DNA of 64,000 bases, from contig NZ_JAFMYW010000005.1 of assembly GCF_017353175.1 (NCBI RefSeq), positions 1 to 64,000 on the forward strand. Reading direction: 5' to 3'. Both the position numbers and the translations under genes were made by a program. This document shows, piece after piece, positions 1 to 8,219 of the stretch. Every line of letters starts with the position of its first letter. Positions within the stretch are counted from its first letter, which is position 1. The DNA is from Fibrella forsythiae (GTDB taxonomy: Bacteria; Bacteroidota; Bacteroidia; Cytophagales; Spirosomataceae). The notes beneath the pieces were generated by a model. It was not told the DNA's origin. It did no database searches and saw only the letters and a list, made by a program, of their open reading frames with translations.

Positions 1-78
<78 letters not shown>

Positions 79-221
79 AAATATGTGCGTAGCTACTCGA
101 AAGTAACTACTATGTTTTTAGCACGATTTGTGCTTTACTATTCTGCCAATACGCCAAAGAACTGATCCCTGTTTGATAAACTCGCTCACCGTTGTGCGCT
201 GTTTCTATCGATTTGGGACTG

Positions 222-252
222 CAAAGGTAGGGCGACATTTAGCTTTACGCAA
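222..252 (-). promoter_or_regulatory. Bacteroidota-type promoter of the rRNA operon
   Basis: On the minus strand TTG (252-250) is followed by exactly 20 bases and then TACCTTTG (229-222). This matches the Bacteroidetes -33 TTG / -7 TAnnTTTG consensus. Transcription would start near 215, giving a leader of roughly 135 bases before 16S. The -33 element lies only 20 bases past the pruA stop codon, with no obvious terminator between them. Confidence 0.8.
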
Positions 253-271
253 GCCCTAGACTGAAAATAAT

Positions 272-1903
272 TTAAAAATCTTTTTCCATAAATGGGTAAC
301 TCACTGAACGTGGGGAAACTAAGGTTTCTTTTATTGTTCGCATCGATACCCATCTCATCAAATTAACCGCTGATCCAGCCTTGTCATTGGTGCCGGAAGC
401 CCGAGCACCACCGAAAGGCTGCTGCCCAACGACGGCTCCAGTTGGCTTATCGTTGATGTAAAAGTTGCCGGCTGTGTTCACCAGCTTTGTAGTTAGCTCC
501 GTAATCACATTCCGGTCTTTGGCCAGAATTGCACCCGTCAACGCGTACGGTGACGTAGTATCGATCAGGTCTACTACTTCATCTAGCTTCGCATCGTCGT
601 ATACGTAGACTGATAGTACAGGCCCGAACAACTCATCACACATGGTTTGATATTTCGGGTCGCTTACTTCAATTACGGTTGGTTCAACAAAGTAGCCTAT
701 CTCGTCACTGTAATTCCCCCCCGCTACAATCGTTTGTCCATCGGCTTTGGCTTTTTCGATGTAGCTCGTGATCTTTTTAAACGACTTCGCATCGATGACC
801 GCATTGAAGAGGTTGCTGAAGTCTTCTACGCTTCCCATAGTCTGTTTGGCGAGTTCTTCCTGCAACTGTTCTTTAATTGCTGGCCACAAGCTGGCAGGTA
901 CGTAGGCTCTGGAGGCTGCCGAACATTTCTGCCCCTGATATTCGAACGCACCCCGAATCATAGCCACAACAGACTCTGTGACATCGGCTGTGTTATGAAC
1001 CAGGATATAGTCTTTACCACCCGTCTCCCCTACAATTCTCGGGTACGTCTTGTAGTTACTTATGTTTTCACCGATTGATTTCCAAATAGTCTGGAAAACG
1101 CCGGTGCTTCCTGTGAAGTGAATTCCGGCAAAGTTGGGATGTTGGAAGATCACCTCACCAGCTTCAGGGCCATCAACATAGATCAGGTTGATAACGCCAT
1201 CTGGTAAGCCGCTTTTCTGCAACACTTCCATGATCACCTGGGCTGAATACGCTTGTGTGTAGGCCGGTTTCCAGACAACTACATTTCCCATCAGAGCGGC
1301 CGATGTAGGTAAGTTTCCGGCAATGGCGGTGAAGTTGAATGGTGTTAGTGCGAATACAAATCCTTCCAACGCTCTGTATTCCAGTCTATTCCATACCCCC
1401 GGTGGTGAGTAGGGTTGCTGCGAATAGATCTCGGTCATATAATGGACGTTGAACCGCAGGAAGTCGATGAATTCACAGGCTGAGTCGATTTCGGCCTGAT
1501 ACGCGTTTTTCGACTGGCCCAACATTGTTGCGGCATTGATTTTTGCCCGATAAGGACCGGCAAGCAGATCAGCAGCTTTTAGAAATATACTGGCCCGCTG
1601 TTCCCAAGGCATTGATGACCAGTTTTCGCGAACTTGTAAGGCAGCGTCTATTGCCTGTCGCACATGGGATGCATCACCTTCATGTATATAGCCCAAGGTG
1701 TGTGCGTGCTCGTGTGGAGGCGAAACCCGCACCTTGTTGCTACCGAATACCGCCTTCCCGTTGATGCACATGGGCAGATCCTGCTCTTCCGATTTTGCCG
1801 CTTTCAAGGCGTCCTGAAGGGCTTTACGCTCTGGTGAGCCAACCCGATATTCTTTTACCGGTTCGTTCTGGGGCTGGGGTACACCCGTAATTCCGTTTAT
1901 CAT
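272..1903 (-). CDS. pruA: L-glutamate gamma-semialdehyde dehydrogenase (1-pyrroline-5-carboxylate dehydrogenase)
   Basis: Oxidises glutamate-5-semialdehyde to glutamate with NAD+, the second step of proline catabolism, in the cytoplasm. The 543-aa product is a full-length aldehyde dehydrogenase. LTPFNFTAIAGN (about 187-198) and FTGSTG (263-268) belong to the NAD-binding domain, E293 in GETGGKD is the general base, and C327 in GQKCSA is the nucleophile. The length and the GETGGKDY signature fit the stand-alone bacterial PruA type rather than the PutA fusion; no proline dehydrogenase gene is adjacent. The start is the ATG at 1903 (MINGITGVPQ), with an N-terminus typical of Bacteroidota homologues. 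The gene reads toward the rRNA operon. Confidence 0.95.
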   Translation of the reverse strand: MINGITGVPQPQNEPVKEYRVGSPERKALQDALKAAKSEEQDLPMCINGKAVFGSNKVRVSPPHEHAHTLGYIHEGDASHVRQAIDAALQVRENWSSMPWEQRASIFLKAADLLAGPYRAKINAATMLGQSKNAYQAEIDSACEFIDFLRFNVHYMTEIYSQQPYSPPGVWNRLEYRALEGFVFALTPFNFTAIAGNLPTSAALMGNVVVWKPAYTQAYSAQVIMEVLQKSGLPDGVINLIYVDGPEAGEVIFQHPNFAGIHFTGSTGVFQTIWKSIGENISNYKTYPRIVGETGGKDYILVHNTADVTESVVAMIRGAFEYQGQKCSAASRAYVPASLWPAIKEQLQEELAKQTMGSVEDFSNLFNAVIDAKSFKKITSYIEKAKADGQTIVAGGNYSDEIGYFVEPTVIEVSDPKYQTMCDELFGPVLSVYVYDDAKLDEVVDLIDTTSPYALTGAILAKDRNVITELTTKLVNTAGNFYINDKPTGAVVGQQPFGGARASGTNDKAGSAVNLMRWVSMRTIKETLVSPRSVSYPFMEKDF

Positions 1904-2053
1904 CGTTTTTAGTTTGTCTCCTACAAACTTAACAAATAGCTACCCTGTAAGCGTTCTCTCATAACTCGGTATGATGAAGCTAGACTGATTTTCGCTTTCA
2001 GTTTCAGGGGCTTTACTCCTAACTTGCAACCACTTTCTTGCTACTCGCTGCTC

Positions 2054-3358
2054 ATGACCTTTTACAGTACAAATAATTCGGCCAACGTTGTCTCTCTTCA
2101 GGAAGCGCTGTTTAATAGTCTTCCCCAGGATAAAGGCCTCTACATGCCTACCTCTATTCCACAGTTACCGGACGGATTTATAGATGGTATCACCAACCAG
2201 TCGCTGGCCGAAATTGCGTATAAGCTGACCAAGCTCTGGCTACATGATGATCTTACTCCTGCTCAGATCGAAGAACTGGTTACGTATGCTTTCCCTTTTG
2301 ACACCCCCCTAGTCGAACTCGAAGCTGGTCGGAAATATGTTCTTGAGCTTTTCCACGGGCCCTCTTTAGCTTTTAAAGATGTTGGGGCACGCTTCATGGC
2401 GGGCCTGATGTCCATTTATTCAGCTACACAGTCTCGCGAGGTTCATATTCTGGTTGCCACGTCTGGTGATACAGGTGGGGCTGTTGCGATGGGTTTCCAT
2501 AACGTTCCTGGCGTGCGGGTATCCATTCTGTATCCGAAAGGCCGGGTTAGTCAGCTTCAGGAAAAGCAGTTAACAACACTGGGCGGCAATATTCACGCGT
2601 TTGAGGTCGACGGGTCTTTTGATGACTGTCAGGCGATGGTTAAAGCTGCTTTTCTGGATAATGACCTTACCAAAGCATTTTCACTCTCCTCTGCCAATTC
2701 GATCAATATTTTCCGCCTTATCCCACAGAGCTTTTACTACTTCCGGGCGCTTGCTCAACTACAGGCTGATCATGCGCCGGCTGTCTTCTCTACGCCTAGT
2801 GGAAACTTCGGCAATTTGAGCGCAGGTGTGTTGGCCTGGCGTATGGGGTTACCCGTTCAGGCGTTTGTTGCAGCGACTAATTTGAACAAGGTTGTTCCCG
2901 ATTATCTTTCCTCTGGACAGTATGCCCCTATGGCATCGTTGGCTACGCTTTCGAATGCGATGGACGTTGGGAATCCAAGCAATTTTGTGCGACTTCAACG
3001 TCTTTTCGAAGAAGACTTTGATCAACTGAGTAGCCTTGTTTCTGGCGTTTACTTTACTGATGATCAGACAGTTGATGAGATGATAAAGTTACGCGACAGA
3101 TATAATTATATCGCCTGCCCACATACAGCAGTTGGTCTGCTTGGCCTAGAAAGTTATCAACAATTGCATGTGGATAACTGCGGTATAGCGTTGGCAACTG
3201 CTCATCCAGCCAAATTCAGCCCAGTTGTGGACACTATCTTTGGCCATTCTGTCGACGTACCTGAGCGCTTAGCCGTACTGGCTCAACGCGAGAAACATGC
3301 TATTGCCATTCCAGGTACGTTCGCTGCTTTTAAAGAGTCCTTGCTTGAGCTAGCTTAG
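2054..3358 (+). CDS. thrC: Threonine synthase
   Basis: Pyridoxal-phosphate enzyme converting O-phosphohomoserine to threonine, the last step of threonine biosynthesis. The 434-aa product begins MTFYSTNNSA at an ATG; an upstream in-frame TTG at 2024 is possible but unlikely. The PLP-binding lysine is K108 in GPSLAFKDVG, and SGDTGGA and TPSGNFGN supply phosphate- and cofactor-binding loops. The order and length fit the short (about 430 aa) ThrC class. No thrA or thrB is nearby. The neighbour pruA is divergent, and a strong hairpin follows the stop codon. Confidence 0.95.
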   Translation: MTFYSTNNSANVVSLQEALFNSLPQDKGLYMPTSIPQLPDGFIDGITNQSLAEIAYKLTKLWLHDDLTPAQIEELVTYAFPFDTPLVELEAGRKYVLELFHGPSLAFKDVGARFMAGLMSIYSATQSREVHILVATSGDTGGAVAMGFHNVPGVRVSILYPKGRVSQLQEKQLTTLGGNIHAFEVDGSFDDCQAMVKAAFLDNDLTKAFSLSSANSINIFRLIPQSFYYFRALAQLQADHAPAVFSTPSGNFGNLSAGVLAWRMGLPVQAFVAATNLNKVVPDYLSSGQYAPMASLATLSNAMDVGNPSNFVRLQRLFEEDFDQLSSLVSGVYFTDDQTVDEMIKLRDRYNYIACPHTAVGLLGLESYQQLHVDNCGIALATAHPAKFSPVVDTIFGHSVDVPERLAVLAQREKHAIAIPGTFAAFKESLLELA

Positions 3359-3376
3359 GATTATTTATACACAAAC

Positions 3377-3425
3377 AGCAACGGGCCGGTCCTTCGATAT
3401 GAAGAGTCGGCCCGTTGCTATTTTC
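3377..3425. terminator. Bidirectional terminator between thrC and the TPR gene
   Basis: A perfect 12-bp GC-rich stem (3377-3388 with 3408-3419) is followed by a T-rich run on the plus strand. It lies between two convergent genes, so it can end both. Confidence 0.8.
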
Positions 3426-3439
3426 TTTAATTCAAATTC

Positions 3440-5266
3440 CTAGTTGATCTGATCACCACGCAGCTGACGGAGGCGTTTGCGGGCATCTGCAGCGAATAAA
3501 CTGCCTGGGTACGTTGTCAGGAACTGTTGATACAGCTTTAATGCCTCTACGGTGTTCTTTTTACGCTCATCGGTAAGTTTAGCCATTTCATATAGCGCAT
3601 CGTCGCCTAATATGTCTAATGGGTATTTATCAACAATCGTTTTCAAGTTGGCAATTGCCTCGTCGATCTTCCCCTCTTTCATGTAGATCTTCGATTGAAG
3701 CCAGATTAACTCATCTGCCAGCGTATGCTTTTCGTACTTTTTCAGCATGCCATTGATCTGGCTGGTAGCCTCGTCAAGCTTGTTCTGGAACAGCAGCAGA
3801 TCAATAGCCGAATATTCCTTCATTGCCGCTTCAGTACTATCCAGACCGGTGTTATCCAGAATAAGCATACTTAGCTGTTCGGCGTCGTTGGCTATTTCAC
3901 GCGTTGTGGCCATTTTCAGCACGTCCAGAACGCCTTTTGCCAACGTGAAATCACCCCGGTAATAGTGTAACTTGGCGTTCTTCAGTTTTGCCTCGTAACC
4001 CAGCAAATCATCCTTCTGTGACTTCTCCACTTGTGAATAAAGCAGGGTCGATTCCCAGGGTTCGTTTTTTAGGAGATACACATCCCCTTTATCCAATTTA
4101 CACTTATCCACAAATAGTGGATCACTTTTCCCCATTGTGATCGCTTTATCCAGCATAACCAGTGCTGAATCTTTCTCATCCAGGTAGTTGGCGTAGAGGT
4201 TTGCCGAATTACGGAGGGCATCCAGCGTTTTGGGTGTAATCCCAACATCGCTCAACACGCGTTGGTAATCGTAGATGAGTTTCCTGATCTCAGCCTTTTC
4301 GATTGGATACACATTCTTCACCTGTTCTTCCCGGGCATTGATTATCATCCGTCGGGCGTAGGGGTAGAACGTTCCTTGTGGATAAGTTTGAATGATGTAC
4401 TCGTATGAGTCGATAGCAGTCTTATACTCCCGGTTTGTCATTGCCAGTTGGGCCAGTTCAAACACTTTTGCACCTGATAGTTTGAGGCGTTTGTCCATTG
4501 CCTTCTCTTGTAATAACGCCCGACTGAATTTTTGCTTCTGGAGATAGTACCAGGTCAGCATTTCGTTGGTAGCGATCGACTCGGGTTCTTTCTGCACACG
4601 CTCGTAGAGCACAGTTTCCAACAATGCCTCCTCTTTCGTGTTGATAAGTGCCTGATAAGCGCCTTGGACGCGCTCACGCTGGTCTGGTTTCTGCGATAAC
4701 GGTAGTAGCGTTTCTATCCACCGTCTGGTATCTCCTTTGCCGCGGTATAAGGTGGCTAAATCCTCCGCGTGGAAGGTTGGATCTTCTGTAAGCTGTTGGC
4801 CCCTCTGGTAAGCCTGAATGGCCCAATCTGACGAACTTATTTCCTCAAATAACTCGCCAACACGGGCAATCTTCATTGGATCGCTCTTCGACGCCTCATA
4901 CACCTGACTGAATTGTTTCTTTGCAGTTAGGGTATCACCTGCTTCTTGGGCATTCTGTCCGATTAATAGCAGGGCATATGTTTTTAGATTGCCCTCTGCC
5001 TTGGCCCACCTCTTCAGTTGCCGATCGGCCTCGTCTGCTTTTTTGGATTTTTTCAGACTAACAACGTACCTGTACACTGTCTGCCAGGCTGGCCCGCCAT
5101 TTTCTTCATTCTTTCGAACTTGTTTTCCATATTCTGCGGCAGCTTTTTCGAATTCTCCATTTTTGAAGTACTCGTCAGCCAAGTCCTGCTCAGATTGACC
5201 CCACGATAGCTGGCTGACCAAAAGCAGGAACCCCAGCAAAATCTTTCCACAAGCCCTATTTTTCAT
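3440..5266 (-). CDS. Secreted tetratricopeptide-repeat protein
   Basis: About 608 aa. The N-terminus (MKNRACGKILLGFLLLVSQ, ending near WGQ) is a signal peptide, so the protein is probably periplasmic or bound to the outer membrane. The rest is helical TPR-like repeats; clear units include DEYFKNGEFEKAAAEYGKQV near the start and DEAIANLKTIVDKYPLD, TVEALKLYQQFLTTYPGS and AADARKRL near the end, giving a YbgF/BamD-like look. Such proteins act as scaffolds; the partner is unknown. I chose the ATG at 5266 because it begins the signal peptide; the reading frame is open upstream to a GTG at 5341. The putative origin lies directly upstream of this start. Confidence 0.85.
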   Translation of the reverse strand: MKNRACGKILLGFLLLVSQLSWGQSEQDLADEYFKNGEFEKAAAEYGKQVRKNEENGGPAWQTVYRYVVSLKKSKKADEADRQLKRWAKAEGNLKTYALLLIGQNAQEAGDTLTAKKQFSQVYEASKSDPMKIARVGELFEEISSSDWAIQAYQRGQQLTEDPTFHAEDLATLYRGKGDTRRWIETLLPLSQKPDQRERVQGAYQALINTKEEALLETVLYERVQKEPESIATNEMLTWYYLQKQKFSRALLQEKAMDKRLKLSGAKVFELAQLAMTNREYKTAIDSYEYIIQTYPQGTFYPYARRMIINAREEQVKNVYPIEKAEIRKLIYDYQRVLSDVGITPKTLDALRNSANLYANYLDEKDSALVMLDKAITMGKSDPLFVDKCKLDKGDVYLLKNEPWESTLLYSQVEKSQKDDLLGYEAKLKNAKLHYYRGDFTLAKGVLDVLKMATTREIANDAEQLSMLILDNTGLDSTEAAMKEYSAIDLLLFQNKLDEATSQINGMLKKYEKHTLADELIWLQSKIYMKEGKIDEAIANLKTIVDKYPLDILGDDALYEMAKLTDERKKNTVEALKLYQQFLTTYPGSLFAADARKRLRQLRGDQIN

Positions 5267-5376
5267 TTTATAGTTTTGGTTTCTAAACCTTTTTAATGTC
5301 TCTATTATACCTGTGCATAAGTGAACAACATGGTTCTCCACTAAAATCTATGCCAAGTGTGAATAAGATGTTAAGG

Positions 5377-5668
5377 TTATCCACGAGGTTATCCATGCTA
5401 TTTTGGCGTTCCTGACGTTCGTTTAACGCTTCCCTACAAGTTATCAACATTTCCCACAATTAGCCAGGGTTCATTTGTGGATTAGGTCTGTCCACATTTC
5501 TGTAGACTTATAACTTGTTCGGGAGCCGTTCATAACCGGGCCGTTCTACACACTATCTGCTGTGGATAACAACGAATTGTGAAGAACGCTTCTTTCATCC
5601 ACATTACGGTTTCTCACTATATACTGTTATCCACATTTTCATGTACGTTTTCCACTCCATTCTCCACA
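5377..5668. other. Putative chromosomal replication origin (oriC) with DnaA-box cluster
   Basis: This gene-free stretch holds many matches to the DnaA box TTATCCACA. Two are perfect: 5561-5569 (as TGTGGATAA) and 5627-5635. One-mismatch copies lie at 5377-5385, 5441-5449, 5476-5484 (reverse), 5595-5603 and 5660-5668. Two-mismatch copies lie at 5389-5397, 5450-5458 and 5488-5496. Boxes occur in both orientations. An AT-rich patch at about 5678-5725 could be the unwinding element. Supporting context: mnmG (gidA) is 2.5 kb away, a parS-like site is 4.5 kb away, and an rRNA operon lies 5 kb to the left reading outward. dnaA itself is not in the window. The alternative is a DnaA-titrating or DnaA-regulated promoter region. 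Confidence 0.75.
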
Positions 5669-5705
5669 AGAAACTGGCGAAAAATATAGTTTTCATTGAC
5701 CTTTT

Positions 5706-7331
5706 CTAATACGATAAATTGATATCATCGGACTCAAAGTTCTGCTTAATCAGGATGACGCCCGGATAATACACAATTGGTTCGGCCGCAACACGTTGTT
5801 CATACCGCCCAGTATTCCAAACTCCGTTGTTATTCGTATCGATGATTAGCCGTAATCTGTATTTTCCTGGCTTAATGTTTTTCAATTCGTAAACAGGTAC
5901 GTTCTTAAGCCGCTGTATTACAGCCTTTCTGTCATCAATCAGTTCCAATATATAATTGGGCTCTTTTGTAGTGATTCTGCCACGCAGCACACCGAAATTC
6001 TCAGGGTCAAGAATTGGGTACGTAATTGTTGTAGCCGTAATGGTATCGCCCAACATGCTCTCGAATGCATCCTTATTCAACTTGATCCTGATGAACTTGC
6101 GAGCCTTAGTCATTACTCTGGTAGATAATTCTGTCTGCTGCTTCCCAGTGGTGGATGTAAATGAACTAAGATCGGCAGATGAAAGACTATCGATTGAGAA
6201 TTGAATGCGTTTCTCATTTACCTTCCCTATTGGCTTATTGAACAGGAGCTTCCATGTAAAGTTTGGCTCTACAGCTTCGTTTGGGACTGGGTCGGGTCTA
6301 TATGTGAATTCTTCTGGTTTTTCCCGTTTGCTTTTCTGCCGGAAATTGATCGTGTGTCTGAGCGTGTTCGACAGGCCCAACGAGTCAACAGCCGTCAGCA
6401 AAATTGATAAGGTATCTGTTGTTTCCTTCGTTCGAAAGAACTTGATTTGATTGATTGCCGGCTGAGTGGATGGTAAACTATCCTTGGTATCCCGGAATTT
6501 AACACTATAGGACTCTATTCCTTTGTTTAAATTCAGCGTATAGCTGTCCGATCTTGAGTCGGTTCGTTGTATCCGTATGGGGGTTGTGTTCTGATCGAAG
6601 AGCTCTATAGCTAGTCCATTTACCGATTTATCAAGCTTAACCCGTTGCTTAAGGAAGCCAATATCTTCGCCATTCGGATTGAACAGGAAATTGTTATTCT
6701 TGTCTGTAAATGATAAAACGTCGTATTCACCGGCTTTAACGTTTTCGATTATAAATCGTCCCGATGTGTCGGTTTTTGTGTAATAAACGGGCTTATTTCG
6801 TTGTGCATCAAGTGTGTCACGTGGTGCATACAACCCGACTAGTGCCCCTTCAACAGTGGTTCCTGTTGTTACGTTTGAGACAGTACCACTCAAACTCAGG
6901 GAGTCTAATTGATTTCCTGTACTAAACACCAGCTTCAAATTCGTTGCTACGTTTCGCTCACTGGCATCTTTAATTCCATCTGTGAAACTGATCGTATACG
7001 TTGTACTATCCTTCAAAGGTTCGTTGAAGATCAATACTACACTTGTTGGCTTCGCCCTGTAGTCGAACGTTATGCCACTTCCGGGTGTGATAATTGTTTT
7101 TTGCGGCAGATTTTCAGCGTTAATGTATTCATTGAAGAAGAGTTCAACCTGCTTGGGTTTCACATTCTTAGCCCGCATTTTCGGATTGCTATCGATCAGC
7201 TTCGGGGCTAATGTATCTTTCTTGCCACCGGGTGGCTGGGCAATCTGCGCGCAATTGCTGGCAAAAATGGCGATACACAGCAATAAGAAAACGCCCCACA
7301 AAGAGGGCGTTCGGTAAGCGTTTGATTTCAT
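5706..7331 (-). CDS. Ig-like domain-containing lipoprotein
   Basis: About 541 aa. The N-terminus MKSNAYRTPSLWGVFLLLC runs into FASNCAQIAQPPGG, a lipoprotein signal with the lipidated Cys after ASN. It is followed by PPGGKKDTLAPKL and a bacterial Ig-like segment (SNPKMRAKNVKPKQVELFFNE). This layout is common in Bacteroidota proteins annotated as Ig-like domain lipoproteins. A middle region (about 160-230) resembles a carboxypeptidase-regulatory fold (GTVSNVTTGTTVEGALVGLY). The start at 7331 is four bases past the stop of the upstream methyltransferase, so the genes are coupled. Function is unknown; an envelope location is likely. It is the last gene of a five-gene leftward run that ends at the putative origin. 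Confidence 0.8.
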   Translation of the reverse strand: MKSNAYRTPSLWGVFLLLCIAIFASNCAQIAQPPGGKKDTLAPKLIDSNPKMRAKNVKPKQVELFFNEYINAENLPQKTIITPGSGITFDYRAKPTSVVLIFNEPLKDSTTYTISFTDGIKDASERNVATNLKLVFSTGNQLDSLSLSGTVSNVTTGTTVEGALVGLYAPRDTLDAQRNKPVYYTKTDTSGRFIIENVKAGEYDVLSFTDKNNNFLFNPNGEDIGFLKQRVKLDKSVNGLAIELFDQNTTPIRIQRTDSRSDSYTLNLNKGIESYSVKFRDTKDSLPSTQPAINQIKFFRTKETTDTLSILLTAVDSLGLSNTLRHTINFRQKSKREKPEEFTYRPDPVPNEAVEPNFTWKLLFNKPIGKVNEKRIQFSIDSLSSADLSSFTSTTGKQQTELSTRVMTKARKFIRIKLNKDAFESMLGDTITATTITYPILDPENFGVLRGRITTKEPNYILELIDDRKAVIQRLKNVPVYELKNIKPGKYRLRLIIDTNNNGVWNTGRYEQRVAAEPIVYYPGVILIKQNFESDDINLSY

Positions 7332-7335
7332 TTTA

Positions 7336-8217
7336 TTAGAGTTTCCTGAATACATAGGTGAGGCTTGAATAATTGCCTGTTTTGCTGGCGGCATTATTGG
7401 ACCGCATACCGTTCATTACGCTTTCGAGATAATTGATTTTTCCGTCCCGATGCTTCGTACTGAGCATGGCAATATAATACGCATCGAAACGCATGGGTAA
7501 GCGCTTTTGGAGTTTTAGACCGTACGTTTCAATTAGAGCTGTCAAAACAGTTGGCGTGAAGTGATATAAATGTCTGGGTACGTCGTAAGCGGCCCAATTC
7601 GGACCATACATAGCCGCATCTTTCGAAGCAGGGTTGGGTACTGCAATTACGAGATGTCCTCCTGTTTTAAGTTTTTCAGTCAGCATGCTCAGCGTCTGTT
7701 TCAGATCAGCCACATGTTCCAACACATGCCATAACGTAATAACGTCAAGTTGAGCCAGACTCTTTATCTCGTCATTGTCTTTTAAGATTTTTTGGCTGAC
7801 CCGTTCGCCGGCAAGCCGCCGAGCATCCGGGTCAGGTTCGAAGCCAGTAATTGCCCAGCCTTTCTCCTGACATTCTTTTATGAACGCTCCTGTGCCACAT
7901 CCGTAGTCAAGGAGTGCCCCTACCCCACCGTTCATTGATCGGATCCAGCTTTCTTTCTGGCTTAATGCATAGGAGCGAACGGTTCGATAGATGGTGTCGA
8001 TTACTCCCTTCTTTGTGTCATCATGGGAGATATAGGTATCAGATTTATAGTATGATCCGATTGTTTCGACAGTGGGACGAGGATTTGTAAAGAACAACTG
8101 GCACTGATCACACTGCTGAATGGCAAACTGTTTTTGGCTGACTAACTGATCCTGACAGGTCAGGTACGATGTAAACAACGTACCTGTACATGCCGGACAT
8201 TCCTGTAATTCTTCCAC
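7336..8217 (-). CDS. Class I SAM-dependent methyltransferase with N-terminal zinc-ribbon-like motif
   Basis: 293 aa. Residues 8-40 carry CPAC and CDQC pairs, a probable zinc ribbon. The SAM-binding motif follows (LLDYGCGTGAF, about 102-112) with motif II-like ITGFEPD and the post-motif HVLEHVADL. The arrangement matches the methyltransferase type 11/12 proteins common in Bacteroidota and often linked to glycan or sugar modification; the substrate cannot be told. Its start is two bases after the mnmG stop codon, and its stop is four bases before the next gene, so it is co-transcribed with mnmG. Confidence 0.85.
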   Translation of the reverse strand: MEELQECPACTGTLFTSYLTCQDQLVSQKQFAIQQCDQCQLFFTNPRPTVETIGSYYKSDTYISHDDTKKGVIDTIYRTVRSYALSQKESWIRSMNGGVGALLDYGCGTGAFIKECQEKGWAITGFEPDPDARRLAGERVSQKILKDNDEIKSLAQLDVITLWHVLEHVADLKQTLSMLTEKLKTGGHLVIAVPNPASKDAAMYGPNWAAYDVPRHLYHFTPTVLTALIETYGLKLQKRLPMRFDAYYIAMLSTKHRDGKINYLESVMNGMRSNNAASKTGNYSSLTYVFRKL

Positions 8218-8219
8218 GA

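Noticed and set aside
647-1078. 143-codon open frame opposite pruA
   Set aside because: Antisense to a conserved full-length enzyme; a shadow frame. The same applies to the long antisense frames inside mfd, mnmG, nrdA and valS.
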